Made by a program: the position numbers and the translations under genes
Notes under the pieces: model-generated
What the model saw: the letters and a program-made list of their open reading frames with translations, nothing else
Database searches by the model: none
Told to the model about the DNA's origin: nothing
Assembly (NCBI GenBank): GCA_011009095.1
Contig: VTPC01091298.1
Span: 10,917-74,916, forward strand
Direction: 5' to 3'
DNA from: Ignelater luminosus
Lineage: Eukaryota > Arthropoda > Insecta > Coleoptera > Elateridae
DNA: 64,000 nucleotides
Shown here: positions 1 through 12,180 of the stretch, piece after piece
How positions within the stretch are numbered: position 1 is the first letter of the stretch
How the letters are laid out: each line of letters starts with the position of its first letter

Positions 1-2029
1 TCGGTAATTAAATTAAGATTTTTAAACAATATATACCTACATCATAATACTCAAAATTGTATTTGCGGAAAAGGCCTAAAAATCTTTTTTCGCCACTGAC
101 TAACAGGGTAACAATAGAAATATCTACTTATTTCGACCCTGTTATTTTCGGTCGGTCTGTGGGTCTCCGTTCAGCATTCACTACCCATTTAGTGAGGTAT
201 AATTTACGCCCCGCGTACCCCTTAGTTTCTGGTTGTCAGAGTATGCTTAGCCTTAAAAGCATTACTCAAGTTCTTTAGATTTGTAAAGCTAATCCATTTC
301 TAGGCAGACGACACGCAGTTATACCATTCGTTTGTTCATACTGACCTTAACACAGAATTACCAAGGACGTAAAATTTACGTGACATCCAAACGGACCTTT
401 TCTCATCTTAATTAATCTTAATAAACGCTTAGTATCTGCATTTCGTCCAGATAAGATTAGAAAACTGGTACAAGGCCAAGTAAGAATTATCTTAAGACAA
501 TTAAATAAAGCTTGTTCAATAAAAAAAAAACTAGAGGTAGGCCATGGAATCTTTAGCAAAGCATGCCTTAATCCATATGTTACATTTAGCACTCTTAATC
601 TCGCAGACATTTCCTAATTGCTTATTTATGAATTTAAACACTTATTCCATTGTTTTAATCTTAATTTACAATAAATGTTGAATCTGTCTTCCTTCCTGCT
701 CAATACATTTAAAAATTTTTTACCGTAGACCATTTATTACATTTTGTAGAACGATGGGAGTTATTATTAATTTCTGCAAATGCATCTGTAATACTTTGCC
801 GTAGATCTTACAGATTATTAACTGGTTGTGAATATACGAAGTTAGTCAGATGAGACCACAAAAAAATTAAATGCAGCTAAATCATATGCTCTCGGAGGCC
901 AAGGGTTCGCTGTATTTCGGCTAAGTATGCCCTCGTTAAAGAACTATCTTAAGAAATTGAAGGTTTTTACAGTATACTGTAACGTAACCTTTGCATTACA
1001 AAGTGAATAGTGAAATTTGCAATCTAGGCACAATGGTCCTAGGCCAGACTAGCTCAAGGGTTGCCATATGTGAAGGTTCTCATTTACACATACAATAAAA
1101 CACAGAAATTTACTTTCTATAATATACTATTAATTAAAGAATCATAATACAAAAAAACAAAATTATACATTTGGATTAGTTTTAAATTTAATAACAGAAT
1201 AAATTTAAAAGTATAAAATTAAGATTTCAAAAAATTTGTTTTACATTTCTCTAACAATAAAGATTTATCAAACGCGCCAGTCACATAAAATGAATCGAAT
1301 TGTAAAAATAGTTATCTCTCGATCTTGTTAAAAATTTAAAGTTATAAGAAATACCGTATCTTTTGCAACATTGAATTTTAGTTAACTAAAAAATTCTAAT
1401 TAAAGGAAAAGAAACAAAACACTATTATGATGACGCTTTAGTTTAACCCCAAATTAAAATTATAAAAAGAATAACCCTTTCAAGTGAACATAATTTATAA
1501 AAAAACAATTTAAATAAACGACATTGAAATATAATTTTATAACTAATTATCTCACCAAGTTTACGTCAGGATGCGGTCAAGTAGCGCTACTGGACTTTTC
1601 CAAACATCTGAAAATTAATCAAAACAAGCAAAGAACAAAATCAATATTGCTCCCTTTATATAATTGACAAACCTAAATATGACAAATTTAATTAAATGTT
1701 TTCCAACAAAATTTACATTATTTAAAAGAATTAAATAAACCAAGCGGTTTTTGTTAACTTTAAATTCAAGTTACTTACCCAGCTCATTTATCTTATTTGA
1801 TCCAACAAAATTATATAAAAATTTTAAATTTACATATTAAAATTATACATCGCAATTCTGAACTCATTAAACCGTGGAAAATTCGGAAGCAATTGACCAG
1901 GTGGATGTTCATACGCCTCTTTTCAGGGGTTCATTAAATCGGCAAGCAGTCAGGTCTTAAGGTTGAGAAATCCCACCAGAAGAACTCCTATTTCATTGTT
2001 TTCTGTAGATCTAACTCTCAAACGACAGG
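1..2029. other. AT-rich stretch with no recognisable gene
   Basis: Both strands carry only short open frames (73 and 87 codons at most) with no similarity I recognise, no poly(A)-linked exon structure and no terminal repeats. I see nothing functional here. Confidence 0.6.
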
Positions 2030-2127
2030 TTAATTAATGCCGCCTTCAGAAGGCTAATTAGTGATTCCTCCAAAAGGATAATTAATGCCTCCTCCGTAAA
2101 GGTTAATTAGTAATTCTTCCAAAAAAA
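2030..2127. repeat. Degenerate ~24-bp tandem repeat, four units
   Basis: Units begin TAATTAATGC or TAATTAGT and end in TTC/TCC plus an A/G run. They alternate between an 'AATTAATGCC' form and an 'AATTAGTGATT' form. Four imperfect units are visible. Confidence 0.7.
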
Positions 2128-2559
2128 TAATAATGGTACAAAAAACCGAATGATGCATCAGAAAGGGCACAAAACTAATAAGATTATCCTTACCCTAAGA
2201 TTTAGGCCTTTTAAACACTGAAACTCGCGTCAAAGATGACTACTGCGAGAACACAGCACAAAACCTCTTTGCCTTCTCCCTGTCCTCAACAACGTCCTTG
2301 TTCGTTCAAGCAACTTTCTCCCCACAGACCAGACAATCAGATTCACAAATATATTTAAAAACAGGAAAATTATACCCAGCGTCTCACTGTCAACAAGTAA
2401 TATTAAGTAAGAAAGAAATATTCAACTTGAATTTGATTAATAAATGAAGAGGACTACAGGAAATTATAAGCTCGCGCCTCAAGGGTAAAGGACAACAATT
2501 TTGTAACAGGAATTGATGAAATGACTGTTACAATACAAGGAGGAGTTGTTCTATCTTTT

Positions 2560-2971
2560 TGGAAATAACTCTGCTGTAGTTCATCATCATGCAATTCTTC
2601 TATGAATTCTAATTTTTAAACCATTCTTCATTATTAAAGAAAGTCTTATTCATAATTTCTTTATTATAATTTAAATTATTAGGAACCACTGGCAGAACTC
2701 GAATTTCCGGGGATGATCATTAGTCAACAATTTTTGTACCGCTGTTACAAGATAAGGATATAAGTGTAAATTTTTTCGCACAATAGTATAGCATGTTCTT
2801 ACGGAAGAACCAACTGTTGCGACGGATAACGAACATATGTTTTTGGTTCGTTGTCCAGTACTTCACGAGCAGTATTAACTTTCTTATAGGTCGACCACTA
2901 CCTGGTTTGCGCAGAATACTGCCAGTTTCACGAAACAAAGCAAAGGATCTTTTTAAATTTTTCATATTCAA
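2560..2971 (-). pseudogene. Transposase fragment (DUF4817-type DDE transposase family)
   Basis: The open frame 2720-2971 contains FRETGSILRKPGSGRP, a helix-turn-helix linker typical of insect Tc1/mariner-like transposases that begin with a DUF4817 domain. Below 2720 the similarity continues in other frames (a piece reading like EFCQWFL, then NNEEWFKN), matching the stretch before the first catalytic Asp. At least one frameshift and several stops separate the parts, and no start or catalytic triad survives. Two other fragments of the same family lie at 4286-4561 and 35880-36180. The assignment rests on remembered family patterns, not a search. Confidence 0.6.
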
Positions 2972-3075
2972 CTGATACTGCTGGAAACTTATCCTGAAAT
3001 TATTATAAACAGCTTTGTAAACTCTAAAGTAACTTTCGATTAAAATGCTTTTTGTTCAACGTTCAACCCTGTATG

Positions 3076-3765
3076 TACAGGGTTACACCGAAAACTCTTG
3101 ACTGTAGGTTTGGTGGATTAAAAAAGACGATTTATCGAAAAAAGGGTAAGTAAAAAGTTTTTAGTTTTCGAGTTATAAAATGACATTGTATTTTATTTTA
3201 CATTTGAAGAAATAACTTAAAATTAATTTTATAACAAAGCAACATACAAACTTCATTTTTTTAACAAAAATGCGCTGTGTTTTTTCGCCACCTCAGATTT
3301 TTTTGTATCAGTAACGTAAACAACGCGGAATTAAGTGTTTTAAAGAATCTCGATTTTCTCGAAAATGGTTAAGTTTACGAAACAATTGCAAGAGGACAAA
3401 TTTTTTATAAACTAAGGTTACTTTTATGTGTTTGCATCAAACTTGTAAATTGTTGGCGATACAAGAAGTTCTAAGCTTTTCAAAAGGAGCATATTTATGA
3501 AAACTTGTGATACGATTTGTAAATTTCGACGATATTTTAATAAAGGATCACCCTAATAGCACCCAACAGCATACCAAGTTTGAAAAAGATTCGTCGATTT
3601 ATTTGAATAAAGCAAAGAAATAACTATTTTTTTCTATTAACTTTGAAGTGTTATAACTCGAAAACTAAAAACTCTCTACTTATCATTTTTTTCGATAAAT
3701 TGCGTCTATTTAATCCACCAAACCTACAGTCAAGAGTTCTCTGTGTAATATTCGGACACCCTGTA
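3076..3765. mobile_element. 690-bp non-autonomous element with ~110-bp terminal inverted repeats
   Basis: Bases 3076-3185 and 3648-3765 are inverted copies of each other. The shared core reads CTCTTGACTGTAGGTTTGG then TGGATTAAA, and later TTTTTAGTTTTCGAGTTATAA. The outer ends are ACAGGGT- and ACAGGGTGTCC-like, and a TA may be duplicated at the edges. The interior is AT-rich and non-coding. The long arms suit a MITE or foldback-type element; the superfamily cannot be assigned. A second ACAGGGTGT end begins only a few bases downstream at about 3777. Confidence 0.75.
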
Positions 3766-4285
3766 AGTAGTCAATCTACAGGGTGTATTATTCTAGGTAG
3801 AGAATATCAACGCTACTCGATTCTACATCAAAAACTATGCAAGAAGCTCTAGTACCAATTTGTTGTTAATTCTTTGGTTGTGGAAATATTAAAAGCCGTA
3901 TATTTTTTATAATTTGCTTATGACTGCCCAAACGTATTAAATAAAGGTAACCACCCATACTTTAGGTACCAGAAAACATAAATCAATCATATTTCTTCTC
4001 CATTTATCAGCAATTTTCTTAAAAATGGCTTTTACATAATAAAATTGCCCTGATTTACTTGTTTGTAGAAGATATTGCAATACTGTATTATTTAATTAGA
4101 CGGTCGGACCGGCCGCTGGGCATTTGGTTCACCTACATTATTTTTATTGGGTGTCTTTGAATCTCAGAAACGTCACTTTGAGCTGAGCTGTGCAAGATGC
4201 TTAAGTTGTCTTTGACAATCTTTTTCGTGTTCTGTTAAGGTTTACTAGTGTTATTTAACCGTTTAATTGAAATCATGGACTATAT

Positions 4286-4561
4286 ATATTCAATGAATAC
4301 GCGGATATGTACCTAATATTAGAAGAGTGTCGTGGTAATTTTCGTGCAGCTCAAACTTTGTATGCAGAAAGGTACAAGAACAGAAGACATCCTAATGCCA
4401 ACCTTGTCAAGCAACTAGACGGACGATTACGAAAAACAGGAAGACTAGCACCCTTTCATGAGGTAGATGGAGGCCGTGCTCGTCGTGTACTACTGCCGCA
4501 AGTAGAAGAAGGATTATTAAGCGTATTTGAAAATAAACTCACTCAAAGTATGTTATTGTGA
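4286..4561 (+). pseudogene. DUF4817 N-terminal domain of a DDE transposase
   Basis: The frame reads NEYADMYLILEECRGN, then AAQTLYAERYKNRRHP and LRKTGRLAP, which is the classic DUF4817 helix-turn-helix signature. It stops at 4561, about 85 codons in, without the second HTH or DDE domains. The Ty3/gypsy LTR candidate starts within 20 bp, so the retrotransposon probably inserted into this transposon or replaced its remainder. A fragment with DDE motifs of the same family is at 35880-36180. Confidence 0.7.
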
Positions 4562-4578
4562 ATTAACCTAAAGAGGAG

Positions 4579-4751
4579 TGTGGGTAAATCGGCCTTTTTA
4601 GATGTATGTACTTTCGGTGGTACTTAACCTAACTATTGTTGTAGCGTTGTTAGTTAGAATATTAAGTAGTATTCAATAAATGTGTATGAAGCGTTTAATA
4701 AATAAAGGGTTACCATGTGTACCGCTCTTATTAATTGGAATACATAACATA
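4579..4751 (+). repeat. Candidate 5' LTR of Ty3/gypsy relic with primer-binding site
   Basis: The stretch starts TGTGGGTAAATCGG, contains two AATAAA signals and ends ATACATAACA just before TTGGCGACGAA. That last motif resembles the primer-binding site used by several insect gypsy lineages. Gag-like coding starts 60 bp downstream. The matching 3' LTR was not found because the downstream end is lost to the LINE junction near 7350, so the boundaries are tentative. Confidence 0.45.
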
Positions 4752-4816
4752 AATTGGCGACGAATTAAATTGACATCACATGCTCAAAAGAGAAACATTA
4801 ACAACAACTAACAATA

Positions 4817-5328
4817 ATGGCATTAATTGGTTGCATAGAGCCATTCAACAGCAGCAAATCCGACATAATTTCATGTATTGAGCGTATGGAGCAGTTATTT
4901 CAATGTAACGAAGTCCCGAAAGAAAAATAAGTAGCAATGTTTTTAACCTTAATTGAGAGAAAGCGTACAATGTTTTGAAGGATTTGGTGGACCCTGTGCT
5001 CTCCAGCACAAAAACATACAAAGATTGAAAGGGGATTTTGTCAAATTATTATTGTCCCAAGAAGTTAGTTATAGCTGAAAGGTATAAATTTTATGGTGCT
5101 CAACAAGACTCAATCGAAGATGTAAAATCGTTTGCGGCAAAGTTGAAAAAGTTGTCGAAATTCTGTAAGTTTGGAAACTTTTTAAATGATGCTCTTAGAG
5201 ATAAATTTGTATGTGATTTAAAATCGGAAAATATAAAACGAAAGTTGTTAATAGAAGAAGATCTAAGCTGGGATAAAGTCTTTAAAATTGCTGTTAGTAT
5301 AGAACTTGCTGAAGGACAATGGAGCCGG
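4817..5328 (+). pseudogene. Ty3/gypsy Gag remnant
   Basis: The ATG at 4817 opens a frame with IEPFNSSKSDIISCIERMEQ, the start of insect gypsy Gag proteins. It breaks at about 4928 and reappears from 5038 as a helical capsid-like region (ERYKFYGAQQD, FAAKLKKLSKFC, LRDKFVCDLKSE). A zinc knuckle would be expected further on but was not seen. Frameshifts and stops at about 4928 and after 5330 make it non-functional. Confidence 0.65.
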
Positions 5329-5379
5329 ACGTGGGTGGAAATGTTCTTAAACCTAATTGAAAAAATTTATTTCATTTAG

Positions 5380-6240
5380 GTCATGTCACTCATAAAGATG
5401 TAAAGGTTGTTGAGAATAAGTCTGAGCAGCAATGTACGAGTGGTTCAGAGGTCAAATTGACTCTGGCAAATTCGGCAGAATAGTTCAGTAATAGTAACAT
5501 GGAGTTAATTAAACCAGGCTGAAGAAGTTCCACGAGGAGCTTAAAACGGCCTCCCGCCTTCGGCGGGAATTTAACGATTGACTTAACTTGACTTGACTTG
5601 TTAATTAAACACGTAAGTTGTAATTATGTAATTGATAAAAGAAATAATTATTTTACGGAGTTAAAAGAGAAATTTGCTGGTGTTTTATCTGAACGATCAA
5701 ATGCATTCATTGATAAGTTCAAAGTGGTATAGAAAATTAAAGAAGGTACTCAGCCTATTTTTCACAGAGCTTATGATATGCCCGGATATGCCGTATGCGT
5801 TAAAAGAGAAGGAACAAAACCAAGAAACCAAAATAACCCTATCATGTTTACATTATTATAATCGTGACAAGAAGAGCTATTCAAAACAATTTTCAATTGT
5901 TTTTCCGCCCATTTAAGAAAATGAGGTTGATGATGATTACTCAAAACCGAAACATTGTACAAGAATTTTCTTATCGTATTTTAATAGAGAACAAAAAGTG
6001 GCAATGGAAAAGTGCTTTTAGTTTTCCGATATCTTTCCAAATAAAGCAAAGAAAAAATAATAACAAAAATCGAGAAATCTACTTTTTTTTAAATATCTCT
6101 GAAACTATCCAAGATATCTAAATTTTGCAAACGCTAACAAAAAGGTCCTATAAATAGCCAACTTTCATCCTATTTAACCGATCTTGTATCTCTTACCGTT
6201 TTGAAGATCCCCATGCTGTGTATCCTTATTTTGGACACAC
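5380..6240. other. Deleted protease/RT interval of the gypsy relic; hairpin and ACTTG repeat
   Basis: Gag ends before 5380 and RNase H begins near 6241, so protease and most of reverse transcriptase are missing or unrecognisable. The interval holds a GC-rich perfect hairpin (CCCGCC at 5553-5558 paired with GGCGGG at 5562-5567) followed by a short run of ACTTG/ACTTA repeats at 5580-5601. The rest is AT-rich. Confidence 0.5.
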
Positions 6241-6600
6241 TGTATATCTGACCTGTGGTATGGAGTAGGGACCATCCTTAGTCACCGTTTAAATGGCGAA
6301 GACAGACCTATATTGTTTGCTTCAGGTACATTGTCTCAAACAGAAAAAAAAGTATCAAACTTAGAAAAGGAAGCCTTAGCATTAATATTTGTCTTCAGAA
6401 AATTCCTTAAGTACATTTTCGTCCGGAAATTTGTTCTAATTACAGATCATCAGCCATTACAATTTATTTTCGCTAGAAACAAGGGTATACCTGTATCAGC
6501 AGCTGCACGTATAACACGTTGGGCTATTACCCTATCAAGGTATAATTATGACAGCAAGTACAAAAAGGGTAAATTTGTTAGTAATGCAGATGGATTCTAA
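6241..6600 (+). pseudogene. Ty3/gypsy RNase H domain remnant
   Basis: The frame reads GTILSHRLNGEDRPILFASG, then EKKVSNLEKEALALIFVFRK and LITDHQPLQFIF. These are the RNase H blocks of gypsy Pol; TDHQPL carries a conserved acidic residue. It ends with a stop at 6600 shortly after the domain. Order and strand match the gag piece upstream and the integrase piece downstream, so these belong to one inserted element. Confidence 0.85.
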
Positions 6601-6819
6601 CGTCTCCCTATGGTTGGAGTAACCGATGTGCCTGACTTTGTATTCATTTAACTTAACTAATGATGTTCTCTTGCATAGTAGAGATATCATTAGTATCTTA
6701 AAAAAGATAACGTACTTATAAAAGTAGTAGATATGACAATTTCAGAGTGATCTGATGCGATTCATAATCAATAAATTAAACTTTACATTAAAAAGAGACA
6801 TGAATTAACAGTTGAACAT

Positions 6820-7349
6820 GTTAAGTAATAAAATAGTTGTTCCTGAAGCATTACGCAACAGGATTCTCAAACTCTTTCATGAACAACACTTAGGTATAGT
6901 ACGTACAAAAATGTTGTTACGATCTTATTGTTGATGGCCGGGCTTAAATGATGATGTGGAAAAATTCATAAGCTCATGCAAAGTTTGCCAGTAAACCCAA
7001 AATTTTACAAGTACGAATTCTCCTCGTTCATGGGCCCCAGCACCTAATAATTTCCTTTGTGTAAATATTGGTTTTTTCCATACACCTTTCTAATTTTAGT
7101 TGGCAGTAGATCAAAATGGTTAGAAATAAAACTTATGAAAAACGGTACAAAGGCAAAAAACATTCTTAAACTAAAAGAAGTTTATAGTATTTTTGGTCTT
7201 CCAGTCGAACTTGTGTCAGATAATGGCCCTCCTTTAATTCCGCTAAATTTCATGCACTTTGTCAATAGAATGGCATCAAACCTATCAGAACTCCAGAACC
7301 ACCCTCAAAGTAATGGTATGGCAAAAAGAGCAGTACAGACTGTGAAAAA
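6820..7349 (+). pseudogene. Ty3/gypsy integrase remnant
   Basis: Frames between 6820 and 6990 give NRILKLFHEQHLGIVRTKML and FISSCKVCQ, which are the HHCC zinc-binding region. From 7057 the catalytic core follows: SRSKWLEIKLM, LPVELVSDNGPP (second catalytic Asp) and LQNHPQSNGMAKRAVQTVKK (third acidic position region). One stop lies after the HHCC and one in the linker. The core is truncated at about 7350, where LINE ORF1 sequence begins in the same frame. Confidence 0.85.
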
Positions 7350-7851
7350 AAAATCTAAATTAAATCAACACGAAGAAACTATAAAAAGGTTAGAATCGAA
7401 TAATTCCCTATTAACCCGCAGATTAGACTCATTAGAACAATACAGCGACGTAATAATTTGCGTTTTTTCGGCGTATCTAAAAACAAAAATCATGAAACCA
7501 ACGTAGAAAACTCAGAAGCTACTGTAATACAAATTTGTTCAGACAAACTAAATTTAACTATCACCCCGGATAGCATAGATCGTTGTCACCGAATCGGGGC
7601 TTTGAGCACATCAGCGTGCAGTTGTAAAATTTACTAATCACAAAGTAATATCCATAATTCTTAGTAATAAGAAGCGTTTCAAAGGACCCCGTATCATCGT
7701 GACAGAAGATCTTACTAAATCCAGGTATGATTTATACAAAACTGCAGTGAATAAATATGAGCAAAACAGAATATGAACCCACGATGGAAATATACTAGTT
7801 CGAACTGAAAATGGCGTTAAAAATATCAATACGTTGTCAGACCTTGAATAA
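7350..7851 (+). pseudogene. LINE ORF1 remnant (CR1/Jockey-type)
   Basis: After the gypsy junction the frame becomes coiled-coil-like (NQHEETIKRLESNNSLLTRR, LDSLEQYS). It then shifts by one base to RRNNLRFFGV and continues to RCHRIG, the conserved ORF1 motif. Further on come KRFKGPRIIVTEDLTKSRYD, YKTAVNKYEQ and DGNILVRTENGV, ending in a stop at 7849. This is the usual C-terminal half of insect LINE ORF1 RNA-binding proteins. The 5' end is missing, consistent with a 5'-truncated insertion. There are at least two frame breaks and one stop. Confidence 0.75.
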
Positions 7852-8189
7852 GAAGAGTCTACTTTTTATTATTAGTTTATTTTTTATTTAATTATTGTTG
7901 GAAAATAAAAACAATTTGAAATGGTTTATTTTATACAAATATGAAAAATGTATAACAACATTATTTGCAATTCTTTTCTTATATACGTTTTTTAACTGGA
8001 GCCGGTGTATGCTCGCGAAAGATAGTCGCTAACCTATCTGTCTATGGCAGATTAGCATTTATTTCTTAATATTATACACATTCTTATTTTATTTATTCAA
8101 TTTTCTTTTGGTTTTATTTTGTTTATTTTATTATTATTATATTATATTATTTTGTTGTCACTGATAGTTACATTTGTCTTATAAATTGT

Positions 8190-9148
8190 TTGAGTGTTGT
8201 ACACATTAATGCCCAATCTTTAACTAATGACTTTAACTTGCTGAAAGAACATATTTTATATAATAGTTATGGTGTCTTTCCAATTACAGAAACATTTCTT
8301 AGTGGTAATGTGAGAGATGAAGTTTTGTTAATTCAAGGTTACAATCTAATTCGCAAAGACCGAATTACTTTTGGTGGCGGGGTGGCGTTTTATATAAAAT
8401 CTAATTTAAGTTATTTGAATTTAAATATAAACTCTCCACGGGATTATGAACAATTACGGATTGAACTTGTTAATAAAATAAAAATAGGTGTAATTTACGT
8501 ATTTCATAGAAGGAAATATCGTGAGTTTCTAGAGGGATTTGAGGAATCCATCAGTAATTTAATACTTGCTTATGACGATATCATTTGTTTAGGTGATCTG
8601 AACCTTGACTTTTGAATCTTCAGTCGACTGAAACTGACCAATATATGTCTGCGCTAAATGCCTTTGGTTTTAAACAACTCATAACCGAACCAACAAGAAT
8701 TACTGCTCGCACTGCTACTCTAATTGATCACATATTAATAAACAATCCCGATAAAGTCATTAATTCTGATACTAAACATATGCATTCATTCTCGGACCAC
8801 GAACTTATATTTTGTAATCTTAATTTTAAAATAACTAAATTAGTTCCCATTTGTTGTATACTACGTGACTTCTCACATTTTGATATTCCTCGGTTTAATG
8901 AAATGTTAAGTTCAATTAGATGGGAAATAATTTTTGATATACCAGATGTAAATAGTAAGTTACAGTTTTTGAATGAAACTATCCTACATCTTTTTAATTG
9001 TTTTGCTCCATACAGAACATGTATGTTCACCAAACTAAAGGCACCGTGGCTCACAGACAACATTAAATACATGGTGTCATTAAGAGATAAAGCCCTTAAA
9101 CGATTTAAATCTTCTAAAAGTCCTGAACATTGGAATTACTACAAATAA
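8190..9148 (+). pseudogene. LINE ORF2 endonuclease domain, truncated before reverse transcriptase
   Basis: From 8190 the frame reads VVHINAQSLTNDFNLLKEHI, the standard start of apurinic-type LINE endonucleases. It continues through ITETFL (normally ETWL), FGGGVAFYIKSNLSY and IICLGDLNLDF, the GDFN-like catalytic block. A frameshift at 8612 moves to a second frame with LITEPTRITARTATLIDHIL (the T-x-LIDHI motif), SFSDHELIF (catalytic SDH) and APWLTDNIKYMVSLRDKALK. It ends at 9148, just before the RT domain. The 340-bp gap from ORF1 is a normal inter-ORF spacer. Confidence 0.85.
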
Positions 9149-10174
9149 ACCAATCAAAATGAATCACCAACATGTCCTAACTCTTCTAACAATATTATAT
9201 AGGAACCCTAGTGTTCGATATTGGCTTTTGTAAATTATAACATTTCAGCAGCACAATAAAATATAATGGAGATTGATAATGATATTATTGCTTTGATAAT
9301 TGCTCAGGGAAACGTTTATTTGGAAAGAATGATAAGATAGCAACTGTCTATTACATTATACAGAACAATATTTATTTTATAATAATATGAGACGTATGTC
9401 GTTGCACTGCGTTACGAGATGACTGCAACAATAATAAATAATAATTGCAAGTAATTTTAAGACGCTAGGTTTTCGGTTTTGTTCTCATGCACCTCTTCTC
9501 TATATGGTGCATGAGAATCGTGTTCTTACAGCTTGTTCGAAGGTTTGTGCTAGTATTAAAACACCTATCAACGTGTTCTGATCAAATTTAAAAACGCTAT
9601 TTTCCGTGTTCGAGTACCCGAACAATTGTTCGTCTACTTAAAAAACACTGCCTATAATGATAGTATTATTAAAAGCAAAGTTAAGTTGACATGTATTTAG
9701 AGAGAACTTGTTTATTACATTTATTAAAGTATTGTTACTAGAGAAACAGATTTTTGATATTATAAAAAAAGATACAAAACACTCACAGTACCTATTAAAA
9801 AAAAAGATACAAAACACTCACAGTACCTATTAAAAAAAAAAAGATACAAAACACTCACTGTACCTATTATCATTTAATAGATTAAAAAATAATTAGGTAG
9901 GTAGTTACTAAAAACAATATTAAAGAGTAACTACTTGAAGATAAGTAAAAAACTATTCTATTGTTTTTCTTTTCACCTTTTCCTATCATTAATTTAATTC
10001 ATAAATAGTTAAAGGAGCCATTTTATCTATCCTAGGCACCAAACCATACAAAATGTTGCCAAACGTTTTCTTCCATTTCTTCAAATAACAAAAATACAAC
10101 CTTTTCAAAAAACAAGACATTTAAATTTTGATTGTACTATAACATTTTAATATTAGAATAAGATTTAGTAGTAA
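9149..10174. other. Non-coding AT-rich stretch with hairpin
   Basis: No gene is visible. A perfect 12-bp inverted repeat (TTCTCATGCACC at 9482-9493 and its complement at 9506-9517, 12-nt loop) and a three-unit tandem repeat at 9761-9869 are the only structures I see. Confidence 0.55.
9761..9869. repeat. ~35-bp tandem repeat, three units
   Basis: Three near-identical copies of poly-A followed by GATACAAAACACTCACAGTA then CCTATT. The third copy differs by one base (CACTGTA) and the A-tract length varies between units. Confidence 0.9.
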
Positions 10175-11219
10175 GTTAGGTCCAGTGGCGTACCTTCATC
10201 AAATGAGGCCCGGGACGGGACTTTTTTGGAGGCCCCTATAGACGAGTTTAGTGATGACGTCAAAATTCAAATGTTGATTCCAAACAAAACTAGTCCCTTA
10301 GCAACGGTAGTTACGAACAGCCCACGTGTGTATGTTAACCAATGACTACATTAGTTACATCCTAGCAACCAAATTTGTTTAGAATCAATGAGACCGCGTG
10401 ACATCACACTAAATACGTCTATTCAAGCTTCACACAAACGCGCTTGCGTGTCTACGATCACACATACAACCTACCAGTGTTTTAAAATTACAAAAATTAC
10501 TTCACAGGAAAAATTTTATTGCTAAAATAACATTCAGCCAGAGCAACTATTGATTGAAGCCAAATAAATAATTATATTTAAAGCACTTCAAATAAATTCT
10601 TTATTTGGGATAACTAAATACTAATTTATATAAAAACATGTTATGTATGTATTTTATTTAAAATACTTCATTAAAAAAGGTTTTAGGTTACAGTTCAAAT
10701 CCCACATTTGTGAGTTATTTTAGTATATTCTATTGTGACAATTAATTTAGTATGTAATGATAATTTCAATTCCAATTTATAGGCTATGTGATTTCAAATA
10801 AATAATTTAGTTTCTACAAATAAATTATAATATTTGGCGCAAATACAAAAAATTCTTTATTTACAACAAAGCATCTTTATTTGGTTCTACTAAATTATTT
10901 CCCTGAGTGTCCTCACATGCTGAAACAGCATGGTATGTTAACTTTAACATATCAAATTGACTGCCAGTCTACTGGTACAAGACAAATTTTAGCTGATTTA
11001 GCAACGATGAAATTCTCATGCATATAATAATTGTACAAGAAAAGTCGAAAAGCTCTTTTCATTCGAAGCTACGGATACACAAACTGTTAAATATAATTTT
11101 AGGCCCAAGCAAATGTTTGGCACGGACTCGTTTTAAAGTCCATTTCCACTGTAAATTGAATCTTTTAGAGTGCGGTCCACTTCATTGTCTCTTTTGTTGC
11201 GATCCGCGTTGCTTTTATA

Positions 11220-12180
11220 CGCCTTCTTAATCTCTTTATTTCGGGCAGGATCTCTTCTTTTTCGAAGTCGTCGTACATATTGCTAAAGTTTCAAATAAGG
11301 CTAGGAAGTTGTAAGTCATTAGCACCTATTAAGTTCACTGCCTGAATAATCTGAATTTTTCAAAAACGCTCTCCATTGATTCCATTCTCGTAGTCAGCTG
11401 CTGATATAATTTGTCTATACATTCATTTATGCATCTTTTTATTCTTGTTCTAAAGTTAATTCTTCATCTCTTGCTTTTTCTCCAGGCATAACTTTCTTGA
11501 ACCTTCTTCACCCTTTTCTTTTAACAGATATTCTCATTTCTTCACATGTTTTGTTTGCAAACTTCAATGCGTTATCTACCAATTCATCACGGCTTTCTTC
11601 TAAAAAATTCTTCAAGCTTTTTAGTTTCTGTACAATCTTCTCTAAAATTATACCTTCTGTTTGTATATATTTTTAAGTATAATTTACTTCTTCTAAAATG
11701 TTCGACCACAAGTGAAAGAACCCGAGAAATTTATAATCACATATGTTTCTCATCAAAATTTCAGCTGAACTTCTTGTATTAACATATTCTGTTTGATCAC
11801 TCAACCTCTCAACAGCTTGCACCACTTTGTCAAAATGTTTCATTATTGGTTTCACGGCATCATTTTTACTGAGACTCCAACAACTTGCTTAAGAATATCC
11901 CATCTATGAGCTGATGATGAAAAGAAATTGTAAACACTTTCCAATGTTTTAAAGAAAGACACAGAATTGGGATTTATTTCAAAAGCATGAATACCACATA
12001 AATTTAGAGAATAATTTGCGTAAGGTACAAACAAAATTTTACTATTTAGCTTATGAATCCGTACACCTGAATGGAAACCTGCCATTGTGGGTGCATTGTA
12101 ATAACCTTGACTTCGGACAAAATTGTATGTCTAATCTATCAGTGTCAAGAACTTTTAAAATATCTTCAGTTATATCATGT
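11220..12180 (-). pseudogene. hAT transposase remnant (DUF4371 / zinc-finger MYM-like type)
   Basis: Reading leftwards from 12180: ITEDILKVLDTDRLDIQ, a frame break, then NAPTMAGFHSGV, PYANYSLNLCGIHAF and FFSSSAHRWDIL. These are the central catalytic blocks of hAT transposases in the DUF4371 group. A later frame gives KPIMKHFDKVVQAVERLSDQ and a charged helical region (FLEESRDELVDNALKFANK). The N-terminal zinc finger is missing and the C-terminal dimerisation domain could not be identified with certainty. Stops and frame breaks occur throughout, so the element cannot encode its own transposase. Confidence 0.75.

Noticed and set aside
57-278. 73-codon frame near the window start
   Set aside because: No motif, no codon pattern and no flanking gene signals.
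9761-9869. CRISPR-like array
   Set aside because: The repeats are contiguous without unique spacers and the genome is eukaryotic.
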